Made by a program: the position numbers and the translations under genes
The notes under the pieces: generated by a model
The model's input: the letters and a program-made list of their open reading frames with translations, nothing else
What the model was told of the DNA's origin: nothing
Database searches by the model: none
Part shown: in pieces, positions 53,899-64,000 of the stretch
Layout: every line of letters starts with the position of its first letter
Position numbering within the stretch: the stretch's first letter is position 1
Assembly (NCBI RefSeq): GCF_051622035.1
Contig: NC_135355.1
Location: forward strand, 36,251,986 to 36,315,985
From: Arctopsyche grandis
Taxonomy: Eukaryota > Arthropoda > Insecta > Trichoptera > Hydropsychidae
Length of the DNA: 64,000 bases
Reading direction: 5' to 3'

Positions 53899-54373
53899 TG
53901 TAACGCGACGTTCTCCCATCGCCCCATAGGGCAACACTCGCCTTTTATTTCGAGTGGCCACCCAGGGAAAAGCCTTATAGGCGCGCGCGCATGTAGCGCG
54001 CGCTCCATTACCCGCCAACCGCCGCCGAAGAAAGATCTCTCCTGTGCACGTCTCCAGGGGGAGACGGGGCCCAGAGATCCATCACCATCAGTACTGAAGA
54101 ACCGCTGCGAGGTCGAGTGTAGCATCTCTCCCTCCCCTGAGTTCCAGCACAACTTCCCCTGCATTCCTCACGCTGTTTCCGGAGAAACCTCAGCCGTGAG
54201 ACGACGAGGAAGCTATTATCAACGAAGACGAATTGCAGTCAGGAAGCTCCCCGACTATATACATATATATAACTATCCCAAGGTTAGTCCACGTTTCTAC
54301 ATAACCCGATCCTTGGAAGAATAACGACGTATAACGCCCTCTGCATCACGCGCGCGTAAATCTGTTCGTTACA
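53899..54373. mobile_element. LTR-like unit, 475 bp
   Basis: Starts TGTAACGCGACG and ends CTGTTCGTTACA, giving 7-bp inverted ends (TGTAACG/CGTTACA) as in LTRs. It is GC-rich relative to the flanks. No matching target duplication was seen, so the boundary on the right, where a Helitron-like element begins, may be rearranged. Confidence 0.45.
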
Positions 54374-55253
54374 ATATAATATATATAAAAACGGACTGTC
54401 GCTAAATATATATATTTGTATATATGTGACGGACGATCAACCGTCAACCAGTATGGGGAACAAATTTTTTTTTTTTTCATATTTTTAATTTTTTTCATAT
54501 TTTTCATTTTTTCAGTTTTTTCATTTTTTTCATTTTTTCAGTTTTTTTCATTTTTTTCATTTTTTCAGTTTTTTCATTTTTTTCATTTTTTCAGTTTTTT
54601 CATTTTTTTCATTTTTTTCAGTTTTTTTCAGTTTTTTCATATTTTTCATTTTTTCAGTTTTTTCATTTTTTCAGTTTTTTTATTTTTTCAGTTTTTTCGT
54701 TTTTTTCATATTTTTCATTTTAGTGCGTCGGTGGCGCCGGGGGCGCTGGGGGCGAAGCCCCCGGGGTGCCGAAGGCATCGGGGCGGGGGGGGCGCCGGAG
54801 GCGTCGGGGGCGCTGGGGGCGAAGCCCCCGGGGTGCCGAAGGCATCGGGGGTGCTGGGAGCGAAGCCCCCGGGATGCCGAAGGCATCGGGGGCGCTGTGG
54901 GCGAAGCCCCCGGGGTGCCGAAGGCATCGGGGGTGCTGGGGGCGCCGGAGGCGTCGGCGGCGCTGGGGGCAAAGCCCCCGGGGTGCCGAAGGCATCGGGG
55001 GCGCTGGGGGCGTCGGCGGCGCTGGGGCCGAAGGCCCCGGAGCGACGGAGGCATCGGGGGCGCTGGGGGCAAAGGCGTCGGGAGGTCGGCGATGCACAAA
55101 ACGTATTTCGTAATTCGTAATCACTTCGTAATTTGTCATTCGTGCATCAATTTCTTTCCGAAACCAGTCGATTCAATATCTTTAACTTTTTTTTTATTCA
55201 AGTTTCAATTCCTTTTCGAAACCACCCGTTGAAATCAACGGGTCCAACACTAT
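54374..55253 (+). mobile_element. Helitron-like element with two internal minisatellites
   Basis: Starts ATATAAAAACGGACTGTCGC, then GATCAACCGTCAACCAGTAT. It ends with GAAACCACCCGTTGAAATCA, ACGGGT and CCAACACTA, the hairpin-bearing 3' end also seen at 50108. Between lie the CAGTTTTTTCATTTTTT array (54466-54720) and a GC-rich array (54721-55085). No transposase. Ends agree with a non-autonomous Helitron, but the 3' CTRR motif is imperfect here (CTAT). Confidence 0.65.
54721..55085. repeat. GC-rich minisatellite
   Basis: Units of about 40-60 bp built from GGGGGCGAAGCCCCCGGGGT and GCCGAAGGCATCGGGG. Both parts are themselves palindromic. The array is extremely G+C-rich inside an AT-rich genome. 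Long Gly/Ala/Pro/Arg frames on both strands are by-products. Confidence 0.9.
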
Positions 55254-55299
55254 ACATATATAATATAGTATATTAGTATCAATTCATACAACACAGGTG

Positions 55300-55555
55300 A
55301 GATTAATAACACTGAGCAACAAAAAAAATTACCGGAGCGGAGACTAGCCAATCTTTACTAAGTTTGACCCACTAAATTCGAATATGATATTGATTTTTGT
55401 TGGTGCGTGATCGTTTACGAGATATGAGCGTTTAAAAAAATCCGCGATTTTTACAGTTTTTTGGCTTTTGCGGTCTTTAACTCAAAATTTAGGATTGTTA
55501 CGCTCAAAGTGAGTATCGGAATCAATAGTCAGATATTTTTCCTATAAATTTTTGC
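55300..55555 (+). repeat. Dispersed repeat, arm 1
   Basis: Contains ACTAGCCAATCTTTACTAAG, GACCCACTAAATTCGAATAT and GCGGTCTTTAACTCAAAATT. The inverse of these blocks lies at 57265-57500. It begins near AACACTGAGCAACAAAAA. Confidence 0.75.
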
Positions 55556-55559
55556 AATG

Positions 55560-55741
<182 letters not shown>

Positions 55742-55744
55742 TTA

Positions 55745-55860
55745 TTTATAATAAACAGACCATTGTGGCATAACAGGAATTCCTAAAGCGCCACAATGGT
55801 CAAAAAATATAACACAAAAAATAAATAAATAAATAAAAATAACAATTAAACATAAACATA
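55745..55860 (-). repeat. Short hairpin SINE/LINE 3' end
   Basis: Inverse copy of the GACCATTGTGGCGCATTAGG hairpin element, with an ATAAATAAATAAATAAA tail in the - orientation. Confidence 0.6.
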
Positions 55861-55934
55861 AATACATCCATACATAAACATAAATAATTATTTAAAAAGC
55901 ATAATTTTCAACAATAACCATAGAACTAGAGGTT

Positions 55935-56090
55935 GTGATCGAGAAATCTTGTCTCGAGATTTCTCAAGAATTCTCGAGAAATTTTGATTCTCGTTTCTCG
56001 AGAATATTTTATTGTAAAATTTCGAGATTCTCATTTCTCGAGAATATTTTATTATGAAAATTCGAGATTCTCGTATCTCGTGCTTATTTT
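55935..56090. repeat. Palindromic tandem repeat with TTCTCGAGAA
   Basis: About 48-bp units (TTCTCGAGAATATTTTATTR …) in two to three copies, each with one or two TTCTCGAGAA or CTCGAGATT palindromes. Confidence 0.8.
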
Positions 56091-57060
56091 TAATCTTACG
56101 AAAATCCCAAACGTGTAAAATTTGTAACTCTCAACATTAAATCAATTCTAGAATCGCCAGTATTTAGTATATTCATCAAATCATAGTATTAATAAAGTTT
56201 TTTGATTTACTTTTCATTGATGAATAATGAAAATAAATATTAAATTGAAAATTTTCAAAATAACATATGTACATATGTATGTACATGCATTCATACAACA
56301 CATACATACATTGAAAAAATTATTTCCATGCTAATTATAACATTTGAAAATTACAAGGTTTATCTTAGTTTTGGACAAACCTCCTAAAACTTTTCCGATC
56401 GCTTTGAAACTTTGCCATTTTTTTTGGAATAAAAAACGTTTATTTTATCGGAGAGGTTTTGAAAAAACGATGAAAACCATTTCAGAATAATTTGAATTTA
56501 ATAAAAGGATAAAGGGTATAAAATCATTTACGTCATTGCATTATTTTAAACCAAATTTGAGGGCCATGAATTTATGATACCGCAAAAACCCGTTGAAAAA
56601 CCTTACATATGTATGTATAACATGTCATGTAAAACAATCAAGAAAAAAAGTAGTTAGAGAAACAGTTGTCAAAAGTCGTTTTGAGAACTCTTTTATCGAA
56701 ACGACTTGCAGAGCATCTGTAGTCTAGCCTACGAGGCGCGGTATTATTTATCTTTAGGCAATAAAACTGCCACTCATAGTAAAAAATAACGTTTTGAATG
56801 AGTTCGTTCATTCGGTCCAAATATTTGAAAATATATAATTTCTTGTAAGGTCTTTGTAATATTTTATACGTATAAAATATTATTAAAGAAATTATACATT
56901 AGATGAACAGATGAGCGCTGGATGACAGTTATAGATGTAAACATAATTCGTTATACATATGTATGTATGTTTCGAATTTACAAAAGCAAAAGATATTAAT
57001 TAGTAAAAATATACCTTATTAAATTATTGATAAACGAAATGAGCCTTAATTACTATAAAC
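56091..57060. other. AT-rich, no gene seen
   Basis: No supported feature. Confidence 0.4.
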
Positions 57061-57079
57061 TATCATATAGATTTTAATG

Positions 57080-57530
57080 TGACTAATAACATTGAGCAAC
57101 AAAAACGAAAGCATTTAAATTGCAATTACCGCTCGAGTTAGTACGTTTAGATAAAAATAAAAAATATTGAAATAGAAAACCAATCCTTATAAACGAGGTG
57201 AAATAAAAAAATTGCCAAATAAATGCAAAATAGCACGGAGAAAAAATACATAAAAAATCCGTACATAAAAAAATATATTTTTGACTTTTAAAATTCGCTA
57301 GACAATTAATTATAAGTATTTTAAAGTAATGCAATATCACAATCAATAGGAAAAACACCTGACTATTGATTCCAATACTCACTTTGAGCACAGCAATACT
57401 AGGTTTTGAGTTAAAGACCGCAAAAGCCAAAAATCAATATCATATTCGAATTCAGTGGGTCAAAGTTAGTAAAGATTGGTTAGTCTCCGATCTGGTAACT
57501 AAAAAACGTGATTTTTTAGTTGTGTTTTTA
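57080..57530 (-). repeat. Dispersed repeat, arm 2
   Basis: The right half (about 57265-57500) is the inverse of 55300-55555, for example GACTATTGATTCCAATACTC. The left end AACATTGAGCAACAAAAACG repeats the arm 1 end in direct orientation. The pair may be two copies of one TIR element; the boundaries are unclear. Confidence 0.65.
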
Positions 57531-58929
57531 GTTTTTAGTTGTTCAAACGTGATAAACACTGACCAACAAGGCACAACTCTTTTTAAATACATTCAACTAA
57601 CAGATACAATCTTACTTCATCCGGATACATACACACACTATCCCACAAATAACTCACAACTGCCCAAAACTCCCAAAGAACTGCCCAAAAATATCGACAC
57701 CAAATGCCCTTCAAACCCTGTCGTCTGATCATCTCCCGATAATCTTCTCAATCGACGGGAAACCCGAGGAAATCAACAAGCATAGTCGGGATTACGGGAA
57801 AGCTAACTGGCGAGAGTTCAAGTCGTACATAAATGACCAAACCATTCTAACTTCTACCACACTCACAAACAAAACCGAAATCGACAGCTCCATAATACAC
57901 CTGACGGAATCAATAACTCGATCCAAACACCTTCAAATACCTAAGACACAATACATTGAACACAAACTAGAGATAACTGACTTTGTTGCAAATCTAATTA
58001 AAAGTAAAAATAAACTCCGTAAAATTTGGCAAACATCAAAAAATCCAGCATTGAAAACATTAATAAATAAGCTCACATTTCAAATTAAAATTAGAATCAA
58101 AGAAATCAAAAATGAAGCTTGGTCTAAAAAATTAGAAAAATTAAGCTCAGTTGATGGCTCTCTATGGAAATTAGCTAAAGCGATTCGCAGGACAAAAAAC
58201 TCGATTCCTCCATTAGATGATGCAGGAATCTCAGTGACGCGTGATTGCGACAAAGCAGAACTATTATAAAAATCTTTCCAAAAACATCACACACTCACAC
58301 AACATTACAATCACATACCAACGCATAATAAAGTCAACCGGTCCATTAAAATCATCACAAAAACTCCCACTAACAGTACTAAAAATATAAAATTGGTGCA
58401 TCCGTGTGAAATCCAAAATATAATACGTAATTTAAAAAATAAAAAGGCACCTGGGAGAGATTCAATAGATAACATCATAATCAAACAACTTCCGTTTAAA
58501 GTTTTAGTCTCACTATCTAAAATATTCAACGCGTGTTTACTCACCGGGTATTTCCCAGAATACTGGAAAACAGCCAACGTAATTCCCATACTTAAGCCCG
58601 ATAAAAGCTCAAAAAACCCGGCCAATTATCGACCCAGGAGCTTACTTTGCACGCTTTCAAAAATTCAGGAAAAAATAATCTACACTCGTTTACTTAAAGT
58701 CGTAAATAAGAAATAAATAAATGAACAATTTGGATTTCGCACTGGACATTTCGCGACCCAACAACTAACAAGATTAACTAAACACGTGAAGAAGAACTTT
58801 AATATGAAGAGAAGTACCGGAATGGTATGTCTCGACATAGAAAAGGCCTTCGACACGGTTTGGCACGATGGACTCATTCATAAGCTCCTTATTAACAAAA
58901 TACCAATATACACCAAAATACCAAAATAC

Positions 58930-59185
<256 letters not shown>

Positions 59186-59284
59186 AGAACAAGAGTGGGC
59201 CAAGCAAGCTCCCCTGCGGAACGCCAGCTGCGATTATTTTTGGAGACGATAATTCATTATTTACGCTAACCACTAGCTTTCTAC

Positions 59285-59726
59285 GAGTTAGCCAGCAGTT
59301 TGGCTTAGTGATAGCGTATATATTTAGCATCACTGAGGTCATAGGTTCGTGTGCTCGCCACTGCTGGTTAGATTTGGGGGTTTTGTGACTCCAAATCGAT
59401 CGTTTCTCTATCAGAGTTTGCCAATTTTATCTGATCATTGCTGAAACGGTTCCTGAAAATTGGTATTAAAAAATCTAATCCTGTTGTCACAAAAATCTGC
59501 CTGTGTATAATTTGTATTAATTATACACAGTAATCTGAAATCCATAGATGTCACTATGATTATTATTTCTGATTAATTGTTATATTCTATATATTCTGAT
59601 TCTATATGTATGTATTACTGTATTTCTGATTTCTGATTGTTTATGTATTTCATTAACGTACACCCGTCGCATTGGAGCAAATCTGTAATGGCGAGTGTGT
59701 ATTGATTGTGACAATAAAATAATAAT

Positions 59727-59735
<9 letters not shown>
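59285..59735 (+). repeat. SINE inserted in the Jockey element
   Basis: Head GTTAGCCAGCAGTTTGGCTT, B-box-like ATAGGTTCGTGTG, body GATCGTTTCTCTATCAGAGT, tail CCGTCGCATTGGAGCAAATC with GTGAGTGTG-like sequence and (AAT)n. Confidence 0.8.

Positions 59736-59802
<67 letters not shown>
59736..59802. repeat. (TA)n microsatellite
   Basis: TA run between the SINE tail and the resumed LINE frame. Confidence 0.95.
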
Positions 59803-59807
<5 letters not shown>

Positions 59808-60830
59808 AATGACATACCTATTCCAAAAAACTGTCACATTGCCCTATATGCAGATGATACAGCTTGCTTCACAAGTAGCAAAAAACCAGACACTATTCTT
59901 AAAAATCTTGAATTTGCAATTAAAACAATGACTGGACACTAAGTGGAAAATTCAAATTCAAAAACTTCGCTAAGTGGAAAATTCAAATAAATCAAACCAA
60001 AAACAGACGCCATATTCTTTAGTGTTAGAAAACATAAGCCAAGTTCAGATCTGAAAATCCCCTCTGGAGAAAGTCTGAAATGGCAGTCAGTAATAAAATA
60101 TTTAGGAGTAACGTTTGATAAAAGAATGAGATGGGCATTGAGGCAGCGAAATGCAAGGCGATGCGGGGTATATCCTCAATATATCCAAAAATTAATCGCC
60201 ATAGTTCTTTATCAACGCTAAATAAAATAAAATTATATCGCGCGTTCATATTACCATTTTTAACCTATGCTTCACTTGTATGGAATAACGCCTCGAATAC
60301 TAACCTTTCCAAGCTCCAAGTAATACAAAAGAAATCCCTAAAAATAATTTATAATACACCCATATATACTAACCTGAAAAAACTGCATGCCATATATAAT
60401 ATTCCGTTTGTTACAGACATTACTAACAAACTAACCAGTAGATTCTATGACAGAATCACTAATAACCATACTAACACAATTGTGAAGAGTCTCGGTGATT
60501 ACAACAAAATGTCTATACCCTTCAGGTATAAACACAGATTACCTAAACACAATCTGCTTTAGGTCATCGACTTAGAGAGTCTTTAATTAATATTATGTAT
60601 TAGATGTATAATGAACATTTATAAGTATTGTAAATAGGTTTTTGAGCTCTTTTTCCTATTATGCTTTAGATTAACATTAGAATAATATAATACTGTGATT
60701 ACTAACCAAATTAAATTAAAATTGTAAAATAGAAAATGATCAGTAGATCAGTAGCTATTAAAATAGATATAAGATGTATTGTGAACATAATTTCGTGATA
60801 ATAAAAAGCATTTAAAAATCAAAAAAATAT

Positions 60831-61317
60831 ATATTTATTGCCGCGGGCAACGGGTTAATGAAAGCGGTCTAAAACGTTTTAAAAAATAATTCAGACTAAT
60901 TTCAAATCAACTTTAACAATCAAAATGGACACGTTTGAAATAAATCTATGTGTAAAGCACATTTGAGCGTGAAACAAAATGAATGTATAATATTTATAAG
61001 AATAAAAACACTATTAAATATGTAGATTTTTGAATCGTTATGCCTCAGAAATGGTGGCTCTTAGGAAAAAAGTATTTATACATTTTTTATAGATAATTTT
61101 ATGATCTACAATTTTTGTCTGAAGTAATTTTATGATAGAACTTACCGTTTTGCTGAAAATCGCGAAAAACCCATATTTTTGACCTTTGACCTCAGGTAAA
61201 TTTTTTTCAGGTATCGGAACGATGAAGAGTTTTGACATGTCATTTATAATTATGTTTTGAACAATTTTACTGACTTTCAGCTTGTTGTGAATTTATGTAT
61301 CCTTAATGTCTAATTTG
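60831..61317. other. No gene seen
   Basis: AT-rich sequence before the third duplicated block. Confidence 0.4.
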
Positions 61318-61619
61318 ACCGGACTATATGTGTAATCGTATATATGTTTGGTCTACATTCAATACTGTGATCAAAAAGCTGCTAGACCACATTCATTAGC
61401 CAGCAACATAGCTCGGTCGTTAAGCTTCTGCTTAACACCGAGAGGCGCCGGGTTCGATCCCATGAGCTGACCTCGGTTGATAAGAAATTTTCAGGTCAGA
61501 CTTGGATATTTGTGACTCCAGGTCGATCGTTTCCTATCAGAATGCTGGTTAATTGTGTTAACATTCTGGCAGCTTTATAAACGCCACAGTTGTATATCGT
61601 ATAGTTATTGGCCATATAT

Positions 61620-62054
61620 AAGTATTAGCCAGCAGTGTGGCTCGGTGTTTGCGTTTATTTTTAGCAACAAGAGGTTGCCAGGTTCGATGCCGTGCTAATC
61701 TTCAATGCTGCTGGTCAGACTTGGATATTTGTGACTCCAAGTCGATCGTTTCCTATCAGAGTTTGCCAATTTCCTGATTTCATATTTGAAACGGTTCCTC
61801 CATCAAATTGGTAAAAATCATCCTATCGCTATGTCGCAAATATCTGAATTTGATTTAATTACAATATGTAAAAATGTAAGTACAAGTTTAAATCCATAGA
61901 TGTCTCTATGAATGAATTAATTAATTGTTAATATCATGTTATTCAGCCTCTCGAAATACTGCGATTTATCTAATAAAAAATGCTGCAATGTTTATAATTA
62001 ATTGTCTAGGAAGGCGCATTGGGGTTTACCGGTTATGCCTTCCTGATATATATC
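61620..62054 (+). repeat. SINE in the third duplicated block
   Basis: Same insertion as at 40935 and 47750. Its tail is interrupted by the LTR at 62055; the rest of the tail (TATCTATATAAAAAAAA) resumes at 62831. Confidence 0.85.
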
Positions 62055-62830
62055 TGTAGGAATCTCGTCGTCGTCATCGTCATCGAAACATTCGAGAATA
62101 TTCCGCAACAACAAACTACATTCCCGAAAACCAGACGTCGTACACCTGCAGTCATTATATTAAACTCAAGCGGAACGCCCCTACCAGTCGAGTGGAACCA
62201 AAACGGTCGAAACACGCCGCCACCATTAAACCACATCGAGCGGAACGGCGCCAATCATTCCAGAAAATTCTACGCCTCGACAAAAGTGCATTCCTCGTTC
62301 ACGCATCAACAACCACATGCGCTTACGCATCAACAACCACTTCCATCAATCGTTCCAGAAAATTCTACGCCTCGACAAAAGTGCATTCCTTTCTTACGCA
62401 TCAACAAACCACCACCATCGGTCAGGCGATTCCAGAAACACTATAAAAGGAGGTACAACCCAAACAACGCCAGTCGACCCACAGCAGCAAGCGTCGACAT
62501 ACAGCTCCTGACCAGCCACCACTACACTACGCGGACTTGGAAGATCAACCAGCCGGACGAGCCAGCAACACACTGCCGTATCCAGAGACCTTCCGAACAT
62601 AACCGAACAACGAGCCAGCAACACACTGCCGCATCCAGAGACCTTCTGAACATAGCTGAATGCCGAGCCAGCGACACTCTACCATATCCAGAGACCGCTG
62701 AACGACATACTTTTGCCCACAAATACCATACCTTTGTACAACCATAGGCAAACAATAAAACTTTATAAAACTAGCACAACAGTGTTTCGTTAGGCCGGGA
62801 TACGGTCAACATACATGTACCCCGCCTACA
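62055..62830 (+). mobile_element. Solo LTR, 776 bp
   Basis: TGTAGGAATC … CGCCTACA with TATC duplicated at 62051-62054 and 62831-62834. Promoter and end signals are in the expected order: TATAAAAGG at about 62442, AATAAAAC at about 62753, then GTGTTTCGTTAGGCCGGGAT near the 3' end. Internal direct repeats include AGAAAATTCTACGCCTCGAC (62262 and 62350). The 242-codon frame across it (62019-62747) is a repeat-derived artefact. It is related to the 529-bp LTRs through the GTTTCGTTAG…CCGGGATACGGTCAACATAC end. Confidence 0.85.
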
Positions 62831-63225
62831 TATCTATATAAAAAAAAGCAATATATTGTGTATTAACTAGAAGAATAGGCAATCTAATACACAAGTTGTA
62901 GAAGTACGAGTAGTTCTACGTAAGGGATATACCTCACGGCACCGAAAGTGAAAAGACAAAGATCGAAAATAAAAGGGTGCATGATAAACGGTACTATGTA
63001 TATATAATATATATGAGTGGCATACGGTGAAATTATCTCTCTTTTTGTCATACAGCCTTGTTTAATGTGCAGGATACGGGAGAAAAAGACTGCTCCGCTT
63101 GTTCCTGTTGTATCCTGATCGCACAAATTAAGTGAAGATGTACGACGGGGGGGAGAGAGAGTTTTACCGCACGCCACTGATATATATACTAACCGTTTTT
63201 CATATGTTTGCATGGTAAATGAACA

Positions 63226-63754
63226 TGTAAGACAGGGTAGGTATGTTGACCGTATCCCGGTCTAACGAAACACATGTTGTGTAGTTTGAAAGAGAATGGT
63301 TTATTTTCGTTCAATTTGGTACAATGGTTATTGTATGTACGAAGAGGTTTCTTCGGAGAAGTGATCTGTATGAACTCCAGAGGCTCACTCTGCCAGTGGA
63401 GCTTGCTGCGTTGCTTTATAAACGTTTTGGGTTGGAGCGTGTCGTGTGCAAATCCTTTGTTCTTGGTACTCTTGATGTAAGCGATGACCTGTTTCGAGCA
63501 CGTGTACATGTGACACGTGTTGAGTGCATTTTCTTTTGTTCCTGGTACTCGCGCTGGCCTAGTTATGCTGCGAGCGTGGTTTTTATGGGTTCAGTGCCAG
63601 GACGTGGTCCGTTGGGTAATGGGATCGTGCACCGAGCGTATGGTGCACCGACCTCTTTATGAGGCGATCGAGGAACACTTGCGGTATTACGACTTTTCTG
63701 GATATGTGTCGCAGTGGCCTGATGAGATCATATGAGTTGTACTATATGCCTACA
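63226..63754 (-). mobile_element. Solo LTR, 529 bp, in the third duplicated block
   Basis: Same insertion, length and AACA duplication (63222-63225 and 63755-63758) as at 48521, differing by only a few bases. Confidence 0.88.
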
Positions 63755-64000
63755 AACATTTTCAACTTTTCCACTGTCGACTTTTTTACGGTCACCCCTA
63801 CTAAAGGTAGTGTTTTTATATTTTTTGTATTGAAATCTAAGTGGCCAAATGTGTTTTCTGGTAAACGGATTATTTCGCACATTGCGATCGCGCACACGAC
63901 AATCATTGCCACGAAAATCGCGAATACGGGATATTTGGCACTCGAGTTTTCATTAGTAGGATAGTTCGCCTGGTTACCTCTCGATGGATAGAATTTTCGG

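Larger units (their letters stand above)
61318..64000 (+). repeat. Third copy of the CutA-flank segmental duplication
   Basis: It starts ACTATATGTGTAATCGTATA, the sequence just after the PHF14 3' end (37190), without the 3.2-kb LTR element. It carries the same two SINE insertions (61395-61540 shortened, 61620-62054) and the flank to TCTCGATGGATAGAATTTTC, which equals 41990-42010, about 300 bp before the CutA start. The window ends there, so a third CutA gene is expected but not seen. Confidence 0.85.

Noticed and set aside
54416-55232. Long Phe-rich then Gly/Ala/Pro-rich frames on both strands
   Set aside because: They translate the Helitron T-rich array and the GC-rich minisatellite; open frames arise from repeat periodicity.
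62019-62747. 242-codon open frame on the + strand
   Set aside because: It lies almost wholly inside a solo LTR with TATA and polyadenylation signals and is built from direct repeats; no domain.

Overview
The window looks like AT-rich nuclear DNA from an insect or another arthropod. The evidence is an animal gene with many short introns (68-83 nt) plus a dense mix of Jockey-type LINEs, tRNA-derived SINEs, hAT, Tc1, TTAA-type and Helitron-like elements and long (TA)n runs. I could not fix the order of insect. There is no bacterial or organellar signal, no CRISPR array and no convincing free-standing tRNA or rRNA gene.

Only two kinds of host gene are well supported. The first is a PHF14 orthologue (PHD finger protein 14) on the + strand. 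I reconstructed it as 19 coding exons from 22621 to 37083; every splice phase agrees and the product is 1149 residues with the PHD1 / extended PHD / PHD3 / PHD4 order. The second is a pair of small CutA-family genes on the + strand (42313-42985 and 49233-49949). Each has three coding exons, the first only 10 nt long. They lie in a segmental duplication whose third copy starts at about 61318 and runs off the right edge.

Layout. 1-12500: SINEs, LINE remnants, a dead hAT element, a TIR MITE and a 378-bp tandem array, with no host gene. 12500-13000: an isolated GC-rich island with a possible 5' exon on the - strand. 13100-22400: SINEs, TTAA elements, a solo LTR, a non-autonomous hAT and microsatellites. 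22441-37200: PHF14, its introns loaded with mobile elements. 37211-40389: a pol-less LTR element. 40390-50105: CutA copy 1, a Helitron split by an intact hAT transposon, a stray piece of PHF14 exon 17, a solo LTR and CutA copy 2. 50108-60830: Helitron, LINE, TRIM, Helitron with a GC-rich minisatellite, and a Jockey LINE broken by an internal inversion. 61318-64000: third duplicated block with two more LTRs.

The most striking observation is in the CutA pair. By eye their introns differ by only about 2%, while the coding exons differ by about 15%. Of 38 changed codons, 37 change the amino acid and one is silent, yet both reading frames and all splice sites are intact. This is the reverse of ordinary paralogue decay and suggests strong diversifying selection on a normally conserved housekeeping trimer family.
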